Below are positions 40,601 to 48,167 of a stretch of DNA of 64,000 nucleotides, in pieces; the stretch's first letter is position 1, and each line of letters starts with the position of its first letter. Below the pieces are notes generated by a model. It did no database searches and had not been told where the DNA came from. It saw nothing but the letters and a program-made list of their open reading frames with translations. Origin of the DNA: Micromonospora narathiwatensis (GTDB taxonomy: Bacteria > Actinomycetota > Actinomycetes > Mycobacteriales > Micromonosporaceae). The DNA lies in contig NZ_LT594324.1 of the NCBI RefSeq assembly GCF_900089605.1, positions 1,736,001 to 1,800,000 on the forward strand. The letters run 5' to 3'. Position numbers and translations under genes: made by a program.

Positions 40601-42959
40601 GGCCGGCGGCTACCACGAGCCGTCGCGCTGGTGGGTCCAGGTGCCCAACGGCAGCGGTGGCTGGAAGGAGGTGCCGGACCAGTTCAAGAACCCGACGGTG
40701 CCGGCGGCCAAGTTCAACGAGGCGCTCTTCAAGACGGTGAACTCGAACAAGGTGCGCATCGCGTTCACGAACAGCCCGACCTACTACACCGCGATCGCCG
40801 AGATCCAGGTGTTCAACTCGGGTCGTGACGTGCCGGCCGTCTCCAACCAGGCGCCGGTCGTCACCGCCACCCGGGACGGCTCGGCGGACGGCAACCTGTC
40901 CACCAGGCTGGTCGCGACAGCGTCCGACGACGGCATCCCCTACGACAACGAGCTGACCTTCGGCTGGGAGACCGTCTCGGCGCCGCAGGGCGCGGGCGTC
41001 ATCTTCGCCGACCCGAAGGCGCTGGCCACCCGGGTGACCGGCACGCTCCCCGGTGACTACGTGTTCCGCTTCGTCGCCGACGACGGCGACAAGCGGTCCT
41101 CCGCGACCGTGGCGGTGACCCTCACCAAGCGGGCGATCAGTGCGGAGTTCGGCTCCTCGGCGACGGTCACCACCAGTGGCACCGCGTCGTGGGAGAACCA
41201 CCAGCGGGTCAACGAGGCCAGCAACCCGAGCAGCTCGAACCCGGGCACCGGAAACGGCTGGGGCAACTGGGGCCAGCCGCAGAACGGCACCAGCGTCGCG
41301 ACGGCGGCCTGGATCCAGTACGCCTGGACCTCGCCGGTACGGCTGTCGTCGACCGACATCTACTGGTACGACGACAACGGCGGCACCCGCCGGCCCAACG
41401 CCACGACGTACGCCATCGAGAGCTCCGCGGACGGCACCACCTGGACGCCGGTCACCCTGACCAAGGGCTCGACGTACGCCAACGGTCTGGCCATCAACGC
41501 CTACAACCACTTCGACTTCGAACCGATCACGGCGAGCCGGCTGCGGATCCGCATCTGGGGCGTCCAGGGCAGCGGCGCGGGCACCGGTGTGCTGCGGTGG
41601 CGTGCCAACGGTGAGACGGTCGACTCGGTGCGTTCGCCGGTGCTGATCCGGACCGGCGTGGGCGACGTGCCCACCCTGCCGAGCGAGCTGGACGGGATCT
41701 ACGCCAGCGGGGCCCGCGGCAAGATCGGGTTCAAGTGGCAGGCGATCACGCCCGACATGGTGGCGGAGACCAACGTCGACCCGTTCGTGGTCTACGGCAC
41801 GAACGACGCGTACGGCCTGATCGCCGAGGCCCGCGTCTACGTGCGGCCCGAGATGTCCCAGGGCGGCATCTCGATCCAGGGCGCCGAGACGTTCGAGCAG
41901 ACCGTGGCCCTGGGCGAGCAGCCCTACCTGCCCAACAAGGTGGAGGTCTCCTACAACGACGGCTCGCGGGACAACCAGGCCATCGGCGTCAACTGGCGCT
42001 TCGACGGGAGCATCGTCAACACCCCGGGTCGCCACGTCATCATCGGTGACCTGATCCTGCCCGACTACGTCAGCCAGGCCGGCGCCACGCAGACCACGCT
42101 GACCCTCACCGTCGGCACCGACACGGTGGCCCCGACGACGACCCTGACCTGGTCGCCGGCGGAGCCGAACGGCAACAACGGGTGGTACACCACCGCCCCG
42201 GCCTTCGCGCTCCAGGCGAAGGACGCGTTCGCCGTGGCCAGCACCCAGTACCGGGTCGACGGCGGTCCGTGGACGACGTACCCGGGCACGCCGGTCACCG
42301 TCGACAAGGACGGCACCGTCCGGGTGGAGTTCCGTTCGACCGACACCAGCGGCAACGTCGAGGAGCCGAAGGCGGCCACGGTCAAGGTCGACACGGTCGC
42401 GCCGACGGCGGAGTTCGCCACCACCATCGGTGCGGTGTACTTCGGCGCGGTTCCGCCCGCCCCGGCGTGCACCGCGAGCGACGACCTCTCCGGTCCGGCG
42501 GGCTGCGTGGTCAGCGGCTACAGCACCGAGGTCGGCACGCACATCCTCCTCGCCACGGCCACCGACGCCGCGGGCAACGTGGGGACAGCCGTGCAGTCGT
42601 ACACCGTGCTGCCGTGGACGCTGAAGGGCTTCTACAGCCCGGTCGGCATGGACGGGGTGGTGAACACGGTCAAGGCCGGCAGCACCGTGCCGATGAAGTT
42701 CCAGGTCTTCTCGGGTGGCACCGAGCTGACCAACCCGGCACTGGTCACGATGAACGCCACGCAGGTCAAGTGCGACACCGGCGCACGGACGGAGGAGATC
42801 GAGATGGTCGGCAGCGGCGCCACGTCGCTGCGGTACGACCTGAACGGTCGCCAGTTCGTCTACAACTGGAAGACGCCCAGCACGCCGGGCGCCTGCTACG
42901 CGGTGACGGCCACGACCTCCGACGGGTCGAGCCGTACCGCGTTGTTCAAGCTCCGGTGA
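37689..42959 (+). CDS. Large multidomain secreted glycosidase, probable GH121-type beta-L-arabinobiosidase
   Basis: This is a 1756-residue protein; AAGGAGGT precedes the ATG. A Sec signal peptide ends near AAHAAG (residue ~32). A beta-rich N-domain leads into an (alpha/alpha)6-type region at about 320-770 (VYRWWGERYNSLD, LSGSSAFLDSPGHTSWNNHY, WGALDAARQLYQIAG, LLDWMAWSIYPGADVRVPNQ). A discoidin-like module follows at about 870-1030, a second one at about 1150-1310, Ig-like domains at about 1320-1460, an OmpL47-type domain near 1480 and a PxKF-type end (TVPMKFQVF). Size, secretion, catalytic fold and a GH127-ABC importer neighbour all recall HypBA2 (GH121) of Bifidobacterium, which frees beta-arabinobiose from hydroxyproline-linked chains. 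Family membership is inferred; other six-hairpin families remain possible. Confidence 0.6.
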   Translation: MSRRVRRTPLWAALAALVAGGVVGLPSAAHAAGPVLPGNEGDVGVYTNGQNHVMEIGDPVYNNVAEVAAQLEPGVPFTASNMHQSIFDKDLAAGGTDYYLDRVLGVRGTLGSAVLMTRGRSLYMRGASTSNFTTMGFAGSTYVGGPNNLGNLYTVTVPGQTVTEVSANRFNAPSHAKGRYTIGATGVTADLTKFITYDNVAVTAIDFSNPGGSPATFTVRAASPLATQAGKGTASLTGTRTITSGANNGLVDTPWNTVTIDLTGAGFTRSGTNLDREITVPAGGTVSLSVVGAVSSATLPKTVEGYQEYAAMPPAQAVRTGITEFNRRWAQDVPYINVPDPALEKAIVYRWWGERYNSLDANAPGYAYQYPTTVEGSNLYQNAIALTQPMHLQDTKWLRTPYLPYGQILNIGELSGSSAFLDSPGHTSWNNHYSQYIGTAGLEAYNVHGGGKEVADKFAHYFEGDGIGQLEHYDGNKNKLIAYDTNYMPGNDADAISFGFPKSNASAPGARTIERPESAYVWGALDAARQLYQIAGADQAKVDQMATAADGTRDAILSQLWSQDMRMFLAGTSYGATSAASSNGKANPLPVSARNLIPAKESNLYDVYAENLIPFDQWQKYVDGYRFLTYGDNFPIFPFYTANQYDRAAYGIGGSNNFSNINFTVQYRGVRSALRHYDPQQKYITPEYAKRLLDWMAWSIYPGADVRVPNQAEYYSNWNATAKTYNRNNPNHVMLGNMNYIFVEDMAGLQPRSDDKIELWPVKFGYDHFMANNLRYHGHDITIVWDPDGSNYGLGAGYSLFVDGAKKVSTDKLGKLTYDPNTNKVQAEDGVTVTFTATTGSNFPSAVNTTITDDRVVDYLKTAGIDLAQNAPNLAKGAALSSSYTQQGARPTPWRQFHTPGWSTTSMNYTPGATKEPERPVSLAAVTDGVTANEPFWGNYGTTEKNGYVELDLGSAKSFDNVKVTFVSDRQAGGYHEPSRWWVQVPNGSGGWKEVPDQFKNPTVPAAKFNEALFKTVNSNKVRIAFTNSPTYYTAIAEIQVFNSGRDVPAVSNQAPVVTATRDGSADGNLSTRLVATASDDGIPYDNELTFGWETVSAPQGAGVIFADPKALATRVTGTLPGDYVFRFVADDGDKRSSATVAVTLTKRAISAEFGSSATVTTSGTASWENHQRVNEASNPSSSNPGTGNGWGNWGQPQNGTSVATAAWIQYAWTSPVRLSSTDIYWYDDNGGTRRPNATTYAIESSADGTTWTPVTLTKGSTYANGLAINAYNHFDFEPITASRLRIRIWGVQGSGAGTGVLRWRANGETVDSVRSPVLIRTGVGDVPTLPSELDGIYASGARGKIGFKWQAITPDMVAETNVDPFVVYGTNDAYGLIAEARVYVRPEMSQGGISIQGAETFEQTVALGEQPYLPNKVEVSYNDGSRDNQAIGVNWRFDGSIVNTPGRHVIIGDLILPDYVSQAGATQTTLTLTVGTDTVAPTTTLTWSPAEPNGNNGWYTTAPAFALQAKDAFAVASTQYRVDGGPWTTYPGTPVTVDKDGTVRVEFRSTDTSGNVEEPKAATVKVDTVAPTAEFATTIGAVYFGAVPPAPACTASDDLSGPAGCVVSGYSTEVGTHILLATATDAAGNVGTAVQSYTVLPWTLKGFYSPVGMDGVVNTVKAGSTVPMKFQVFSGGTELTNPALVTMNATQVKCDTGARTEEIEMVGSGATSLRYDLNGRQFVYNWKTPSTPGACYAVTATTSDGSSRTALFKLR

Positions 42960-42975
42960 CGGTGGGCTGACGCAC

Positions 42976-43005
42976 GCGGAGGGGCTGCTTCGGCAGCCCC
43001 TCCGC
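42976..43005. terminator. Terminator with UUCG tetraloop after the large secreted gene
   Basis: A perfect 13-base-pair stem GCGGAGGGGCTGC with its complement, capped by a TTCG loop, 16 bases after the stop. It is also placed to terminate the convergent minus-strand lysE-type gene. Confidence 0.85.
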
Positions 43006-43049
43006 CGCGTTTCCGCCGCAGGTCTCCCGGCCCAGGCTGCCCCGAAGGG

Positions 43050-43673
43050 TCAGCCGGCGGCCAGGCGTAGCCCGAGGGCGACGAAGGCGACTGCGCAGAT
43101 CCGGTTGATCCGCCGCGACCACCGGCCGTCGGCCAACCGTGCGGCCAGCCGCCCGGCGCCGGCGCCGAGGGCGACGTCGACGGTGAGCTGGACCGCGACG
43201 AACAGCCCGCCGAGCAGCACCAGTTGCGCGGTGACGTCGCCTGCCGCCGGGTCGACGAACTGCGGCAGGAACGCCACGCTGAACAGGATCATCTTCGGGT
43301 TGAGCAGGTTGGTCACCAGCCCCCGCAGGAACGCCCGACCGGCCCGGCCGTCCTGACCCGCCGCGACGGCGTCGGGCCCACCGGCACCGCGCAGCGCCCG
43401 GATGCCCAGGACGATCAGGTACGCCGCGCCGGCCCACCGGATCACGGTGAACAGCACCGGCGACGCGGAGATCACCGCCGCGAGGCCGCACACGACCGCC
43501 GCGACGTGCACCGCCTCGCCGGCGGCGACCCCGAGCGCGGCCACGGCCCCGGCCCGGGTGCCGTAGCGGACGGCGTTGGCGAGGACGAACATCATGTCCG
43601 GGCCGGGGGTGACCATCAGGAGCACGATCGCGGCGAGGTAGCCGGCGAGCGTCGGCACGGAGAGTCCGAGCAC
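43050..43673 (-). CDS. LysE/RhtB-family amino acid exporter
   Basis: This is a 207-residue protein with six hydrophobic helices; the GTG start at 43673 lies 3 bases after the upstream gene. The N-terminal motif GYLAAIVLLMVTPGPDMMFVLANAVRYGTRAG is the RhtB signature (TPGPxxxxV). KAFLRGL is represented by RAFLRGLVTNLLNPKMILFSVAFLPQFV. The family exports amino acids or their derivatives, such as homoserine, threonine or leucine. The substrate is unknown. It is the second gene of a two-gene minus-strand unit with a thioesterase. Confidence 0.9.
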   Translation of the reverse strand: MLGLSVPTLAGYLAAIVLLMVTPGPDMMFVLANAVRYGTRAGAVAALGVAAGEAVHVAAVVCGLAAVISASPVLFTVIRWAGAAYLIVLGIRALRGAGGPDAVAAGQDGRAGRAFLRGLVTNLLNPKMILFSVAFLPQFVDPAAGDVTAQLVLLGGLFVAVQLTVDVALGAGAGRLAARLADGRWSRRINRICAVAFVALGLRLAAG

Positions 43674-43676
43674 CGG

Positions 43677-44189
43677 TCAGCCCTCCTCGACGCCGTCGAG
43701 CAGCGCGCGCCGCAGGGCCAGCCGGTGCTCCCGGCGGATCTCCGCCTCCCGGTAGCGGCGCCGGTCGCCGTCGGTCTCGGCGAGCAGCGGCGGCACCGGC
43801 CGTGGCTGACCCGCGTCGTCGACGGCCACCATCACCAGGTGGGCGGTCGCCACGTCGGTGGGCGGCACGGCCCGGTCCCACCGGTCGGCGGTCACCTTGA
43901 CCGCCACCTCCATCGAGCTGCGGCCGGCCCAGGTGATCCGGGCGTCCACGTGGACCACGTCGCCGACCCGGACCGCCCGGAGGAAGGCGGTCTCGTCGAT
44001 GGCCGCGGTGACGGCTGGCCCGTCGGAGTGGCGGGCGGCGACGACGCCGGCGACGGAGTCGATGAGGTTGAGGATCCGGCCGCCGTGCACCGTGCCCATC
44101 AGGTTGGTGTGGTGCTGGTCCATGATCTGCGACAAGGTCAGGTGCGACGCCGATGGTGGCCGACCGGCGATCGTCGTGGGGTGAGGCAC
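43677..44189 (-). CDS. Acyl-CoA thioesterase (hotdog fold, YciA/BACH type)
   Basis: This is a 170-residue protein with one hotdog domain. LSQIMDQHHTNLMGTVHGGRILNLIDSVAGVVAARH is the characteristic segment, with the catalytic Asn/Asp region and the GG turn before the central helix. VGDVVHVDARITWAGRSSMEVAVKV and VATAHLVMVAVDDAGQPRPVPPL complete it. It hydrolyses acyl-CoA thioesters in the cytoplasm, with unknown chain preference. The GTG start is at 44189, 33 bases after the nrdB stop, so it may be the tail of the nrd transcript or separately expressed. Confidence 0.9.
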   Translation of the reverse strand: MPHPTTIAGRPPSASHLTLSQIMDQHHTNLMGTVHGGRILNLIDSVAGVVAARHSDGPAVTAAIDETAFLRAVRVGDVVHVDARITWAGRSSMEVAVKVTADRWDRAVPPTDVATAHLVMVAVDDAGQPRPVPPLLAETDGDRRRYREAEIRREHRLALRRALLDGVEEG

Positions 44190-44222
44190 TGTGGTTCGTC
44201 CGTTCTTCGAAACGGTGGCGGC

Positions 44223-45218
44223 TCAGAAGTCGTCGTCGAAGGCGACGGTGCCGGTCACCCCGACCTGGTACGCCGACACCCGGCGTTCGAAGAAGTTGGA
44301 CAACTCCTGCACGTCCTGCAACTCCATGAAGGCGAAGGGGTTGGTCGACCCGTAGTGCGGAGCGACGCCGAACTGCGCCAGCCGCCGGTCGGCGACGTGC
44401 TGGAGGTACTCGCGCATGTCGGCCAGGGCCAGCCCGGGTACGCCCTGGCCGAGCAGGTCCTCGGCGAACTGCACCTCGCACTCGACCGCTTCGGTGAGCA
44501 TCTGCCGGACCTGGTCGGCGAGGTCGTCGTCGAACAGGTCCGGCTCCTCCCGGCGTACGGTGTCGACGACGTCGAAGGCGAACGCCATGTGCATCGACTC
44601 GTCGCGGAACACCCAGTTGGTGCCGGAGGCGAGGCCGTGCAGCAGGCCGCGGGAGCGCAGGAAGTAGACGTACGCGAAGGCGCCGTAGAAGAACAGCCCC
44701 TCGATGCAGGCGGCGAAGCAGATCAGGTTGAGCAGGAACGCCCGCCGGTCCTGCCTGGTCCGCAGCTCGCGTAGCTCGTGGATGGAGTCGACCCAGCGGA
44801 AGCAGAACTCGGCCTTGCGGCGGATCGACGGGATGTTCTCGACGGCGGCGAACGCCGCGGCGCGCTCGGCCTCGTCCGGCACGTACGTGTCCAGCAGGTT
44901 GAGGTAGAACTGGACGTGCACCGCCTCCTCGAACAGCTGACGGGACAGGTAGAGCCGGCCCTCGGGGCTGTTGACGTGCTGGTAGAGGTTGAGCACCAGG
45001 TTGTTGGCGACGATGGTGTCGCCGGTGGCGAAGAACGCGACGAGCCGGCTGACCAGGTGCCGCTCGGCGGGGGAGAGCCGGTCGAGGTCGGCCAGGTCGG
45101 CGTGCAGATCGACCTCCTCCACCGTCCAGGTGTTGCGGATGGCGTCGCGGTAGCGGTCGAAGAAGTGCGGGTAGCGCATCGGGCGGAGGGTGAGGTCCAT
45201 CCCGGGGTCGAGCAGCAT
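44223..45218 (-). CDS. nrdB: Class I ribonucleotide reductase, small (radical) subunit
   Basis: This is a 331-residue protein. The ATG at 45218 has ACGGAG upstream; a GTG at 45257 overlapping the nrdA stop is an alternative giving 344 residues. Diiron ligands are visible in RQLFEEAVHVQFYL (ExxH followed by a Tyr four residues later, the position of the radical Tyr) and in WVFRDESMHMAFAF. The product houses the tyrosyl radical that is transferred to NrdA to start ribonucleotide reduction. The C-terminal tail is acidic and hydrophobic (TGTVAFDDDF), as needed to dock on NrdA. It is co-transcribed with nrdA and therefore under the same riboswitch and NrdR control. Confidence 0.95.
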   Translation of the reverse strand: MLLDPGMDLTLRPMRYPHFFDRYRDAIRNTWTVEEVDLHADLADLDRLSPAERHLVSRLVAFFATGDTIVANNLVLNLYQHVNSPEGRLYLSRQLFEEAVHVQFYLNLLDTYVPDEAERAAAFAAVENIPSIRRKAEFCFRWVDSIHELRELRTRQDRRAFLLNLICFAACIEGLFFYGAFAYVYFLRSRGLLHGLASGTNWVFRDESMHMAFAFDVVDTVRREEPDLFDDDLADQVRQMLTEAVECEVQFAEDLLGQGVPGLALADMREYLQHVADRRLAQFGVAPHYGSTNPFAFMELQDVQELSNFFERRVSAYQVGVTGTVAFDDDF

Positions 45219-45253
45219 GGTTGTGATCTCCGTAATGGTGTCGGTCGGGATGG

Positions 45254-47662
45254 TCACTGGCAGGCTTCGCACGCCTCGGGGTTCTCCAGCGAGCAGGCCA
45301 GCGCCTCCTCGTCGGTCGCGGCCGGGGCGACGGCGGTCACCCGGGCCGGGACGGTGGCCTGCTGGATCCGGGTCGCCGGTCGGGAGCGCAGGTAGTAGGT
45401 GCTCTTCAGCCCGGCCTTCCAGGCGTACAGGTACATCGAGGAGAGCTTGCCGATGGTGGGTGCGGCCAGGAACAGGTTCAGCGACTGGGACTGGTCGATG
45501 AAGGGCGCGCGGGCGGTGGCCAGGTCGATCAGCGCCCGCTGCGGCAGCTCCCACGCGGTACGGAACAGCTCGCGCACCTCCGCCGGCAGCTCCGTGACCT
45601 CCTGGACGGAACCTTCGGCCTGCTTGATCGCGGCGCGGATCGGCTCCGTCCACAGCCCGCGCGCCTTGAGTTCGGCGACGAGGGCGGTGTTGACCTGGAG
45701 GAACTCCCCGGAGAGCGTCTCGCGCTTGAACAGGTTGGACACCTGCGGCTCGCTGCACTCGTAACAGCCGGCGATGGAGGCGATGGTCGCCGTCGGGGCG
45801 ATCGCCACCAGCAGCGAGTTGCGCAGTCCGTACGCGGCGACCCGCTCCCGCAGCGCGGCCCACCGCTGCGGCTGCGCGCCGGCGACGCCCCACAGGTCCG
45901 GCTGCAACTGGCCACGGGCGGCTCGCGTCTCGGCGAAGGCCGGGTGCGGGCCGAACCGCTCGGCCAGGTCGGCGGAGGTCTCCAGCGCGGTCAGGTACAG
46001 CTCCTCGCTGATCCGGGTGGACAGTTCCCGCGCGGCCGGGGAGTCGAACGGCAGCCGCAACGCGAAGAACACGTCCTGCAGGCCCATCAGCCCGAGCCCG
46101 ACCGGCCGCCAGCGGGGGTTGCTCGCCGCCGCCTGCGGGGTCGGGTAGTAGTTGATGTCGATCACCCGGTCCAGGAAGGTCACCGCGGTGCGTACGGTCG
46201 CCCGCAACCGTTCCCAGTCGATGCCGCCGTCGGCCAGGTGCGCCGCGAGGTTCACCGAGCCCAGGTTGCACACCGCCGTCTCGGTGTCGCTGGACACCTC
46301 GATGATCTCGGTGCACAGGTTCGACAGGTGCACCACGTTGCCCGGCTCGGCGGTCTGGTTGCACAACCGGTTGGCCGCGTCCTTGAACGTCATCCACCCG
46401 TTGCCGGTCTGCGCGAGGGTCCGCATCATCCGCCCGTACAGCTCCCGGGCCGACACCTGCCGCACCCAGCGGCCCTCGGCCTCCGCCGCCCGGTACGCGG
46501 CGTCGAACTCCTCCCCCCACAGGTCCGGCAGCTCGGGCACCTCGTCCGGGTCGAACAGCGACCACACCCCGTCCGCCTCCACCCGACGCATGAACTCGTC
46601 CGGTACCCAGTTGGCCAGGTTCAGGTTGTGGGCGCGCCGGGCGTCCTCGCCGGTGTTGTCGCGCAGCTGGAGGAACTCCTCGATGTCCGGGTGCCACGGT
46701 TCCAGGTAGACACAGGCCGCGCCCTTGCGCCGGCCGCCCTGGTTCACCGCCGCGACGCTCGCGTCGAGCGTCCGCAGCCACGGCACGATGCCGTTGGACT
46801 GCCCGTTGGTGCCGCGGATCAGCGCGCCCCGGGAGCGGACCCGGGAGAAGGCGATGCCGATGCCGCCGGCGAACTTGGACAGGTTGGCCACCTGTGCGTA
46901 GCGCTGGTAGATGGAGTTCAGCTCGTCGCGTGGGGAGTCGACCAGATAGCAGGACGACATCTGGGTGTGCCGGGTGCCGGAGTTGAACAGCGTCGGTGAA
47001 CTGGGCAGGTACGCCAGGCTGGACATCAGCCGGTAGAAGTCGATCGCCTCGCCCGGGGTGCGCGACAGCCCGCAGGCCACCCGCAGCAGCCAGTACTGCG
47101 GCGTCTCCAGCACCAGCCGGCTGGTCGGATGCCGCAGCAGGTACCGGTCGTAGACGGTGCGCAGCCCGAAATACTCGAAGCGCAGATCCCCCGCCGGGTC
47201 GACCGCGTCGTCGAGCTTGCGGGCGTGGGCCGCGACGAAGGCGGCGGTCTCGTCACCGATCAGCCCTTCGGCGTGCCCGCGCCGGATCGCCTGGCTGAAC
47301 GACGCGATGCCCTGGCCGCGTACCTCCTTGTCGACGTATCCGGCCAGCAGGCGGGCGGCCAGGCGCGAGTACTGCGGTTCCTCGCCGATCAGCTCGGCAG
47401 CGGTCTGGATGGACAGCCGGTCCAGCTCGTCGGTGCTCGCACCGTCGTACAGGCCGCTGATGGTGCGGGTCGCCACCCGCAGCGGGTCGACGTCGGTGAG
47501 GCCGTCGGTCCACCGCTCGACCGCACGGACGATCTTGTTGACGTCGACCGGCTCGCTGTCGCCGTTGCGCTTGCGTACGCGCATCTGCGGACGGCGCTGC
47601 TCGGGCGGGGCAGCATCGCCCGGCATCGCGCCGACGACCGGGTGTACCTCGGTGACTGTCAC
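45254..47662 (-). CDS. nrdA: Class I ribonucleotide reductase, large (catalytic) subunit
   Basis: This is an 802-residue protein; the GTG at 47662 follows CGAGGAG. An ATP-cone occupies about residues 25-115 (MRVRKRNGDSEPVDVNKIVRAVERW), giving allosteric dATP control. Active-site residues are visible: QMSSCYLVD (first redox Cys), VHLSNLCTEIIEVS (Asn, thiyl-radical Cys and Glu) and ETAVCNLGSVNLA (second redox Cys). The C-terminal redox pair lies in the last residues, ENPEACEACQ. It reduces ribonucleoside diphosphates to deoxy forms for DNA synthesis. Upstream sit a cobalamin riboswitch and NrdR boxes, the arrangement known for Streptomyces, where a B12-dependent class II enzyme exists in parallel. 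Confidence 0.97.
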   Translation of the reverse strand: MTVTEVHPVVGAMPGDAAPPEQRRPQMRVRKRNGDSEPVDVNKIVRAVERWTDGLTDVDPLRVATRTISGLYDGASTDELDRLSIQTAAELIGEEPQYSRLAARLLAGYVDKEVRGQGIASFSQAIRRGHAEGLIGDETAAFVAAHARKLDDAVDPAGDLRFEYFGLRTVYDRYLLRHPTSRLVLETPQYWLLRVACGLSRTPGEAIDFYRLMSSLAYLPSSPTLFNSGTRHTQMSSCYLVDSPRDELNSIYQRYAQVANLSKFAGGIGIAFSRVRSRGALIRGTNGQSNGIVPWLRTLDASVAAVNQGGRRKGAACVYLEPWHPDIEEFLQLRDNTGEDARRAHNLNLANWVPDEFMRRVEADGVWSLFDPDEVPELPDLWGEEFDAAYRAAEAEGRWVRQVSARELYGRMMRTLAQTGNGWMTFKDAANRLCNQTAEPGNVVHLSNLCTEIIEVSSDTETAVCNLGSVNLAAHLADGGIDWERLRATVRTAVTFLDRVIDINYYPTPQAAASNPRWRPVGLGLMGLQDVFFALRLPFDSPAARELSTRISEELYLTALETSADLAERFGPHPAFAETRAARGQLQPDLWGVAGAQPQRWAALRERVAAYGLRNSLLVAIAPTATIASIAGCYECSEPQVSNLFKRETLSGEFLQVNTALVAELKARGLWTEPIRAAIKQAEGSVQEVTELPAEVRELFRTAWELPQRALIDLATARAPFIDQSQSLNLFLAAPTIGKLSSMYLYAWKAGLKSTYYLRSRPATRIQQATVPARVTAVAPAATDEEALACSLENPEACEACQ

Positions 47663-47780
47663 AACTCACTCCTCGCGAGCTCGGGACCCGATGGGCCTCG
47701 GCGCGTGGGAGCGGACACCGGCGGACACACGCCGGCGCGACGGTGTCCAGTGGCGTCGGCCGTCCCGCGCGGCCTCGGAC

Positions 47781-47809
47781 CGTCGTACGCCCGTGGCGGG
47801 CGTACGACG
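47781..47809 (-). terminator. Hairpin beside the cobalamin riboswitch (possible expression platform)
   Basis: A perfect 12-base-pair stem (CGTCGTACGCCC and complement) with a 5-base loop, immediately 3' of the riboswitch core and 118 bases before the nrdA start on the minus strand. It is well placed to terminate transcription when cobalamin is bound. No U-tract follows. Confidence 0.6.
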
Positions 47810-47985
47810 CGCTGGCAGGTCTTCGGACTCGCGGGCGCGACCGGCCGGAACCGGTCTCCTACTGGCCGTCGCTTCCCAGACCACAGGGGGTCCAGTGCTG
47901 ATGACGGCGGTCGTTCCCACTCACCGCTGCGGGGCAGTCCCGGATTCCCACCGGGTTCCCTCTTGCCTCGGCCGCCCCGGAGGGG
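47810..47985 (-). ncRNA. Cobalamin (AdoCbl) riboswitch controlling nrdAB
   Basis: Reading the minus strand, the consensus blocks occur in order: GAGGGAACCCGGTGGGAATCC, then CTGCCCCGC, CACTGG, TGGGAAG, AGTAGGAGACCGG and finally GAGTCCGAAGACCTGCC. These are the conserved core, B12-box and kissing-loop elements of cobalamin riboswitches. It lies in the nrdA leader. In Streptomyces the equivalent element represses the class Ia enzyme when B12 is available for the class II enzyme; the same logic is inferred here. Boundaries are approximate. Confidence 0.9.
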
Positions 47986-48006
47986 TGGCCGAACCAGCTG
48001 CGTCAG

Positions 48007-48054
48007 ACACCATATATGGCTGTGCCGCCACCCGAGCAACACCAGATGTCGCGT
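48007..48054 (-). promoter_or_regulatory. Pair of NrdR boxes in the nrdAB promoter
   Basis: ACACCATATATGGCTG at 48007-48022 and ACACCAGATGTCGCGT at 48039-48054 resemble the NrdR box consensus ACACWATATATWGTGT, with 12 and 11 matches of 16 by my count. They start exactly 32 bases apart, three helical turns, the spacing typical for NrdR. They lie just upstream of the riboswitch. ATP/dATP-dependent repression by NrdR is expected; nrdR itself is outside the window. Confidence 0.7.
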
Positions 48055-48125
48055 CGGTGTGTCGGCTTCGTCTCACCATCACCCGGGGTGAACGCCGGTT
48101 CACGGCCACGCGCGCACCCCGCCGG

Positions 48126-48159
48126 AGTGGCCCCGCGACCGACGGGTCGCGGGGCCACT
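48126..48159 (-). terminator. Terminator after the M1 peptidase gene
   Basis: A perfect 15-base-pair stem AGTGGCCCCGCGACC with its complement around a GACG loop, 9 bases beyond the peptidase stop. Confidence 0.85.
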
Positions 48160-48167
48160 GCCGGGCG

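Noticed and set aside
37671..42542. Very long open frame antisense to the large secreted gene (over 1600 codons)
   Set aside because: It mirrors the C-ending codons of the true gene, has low-complexity Arg/Val/Gly/His composition, no domain signature and no ribosome site. This is a usual by-product of very high GC.
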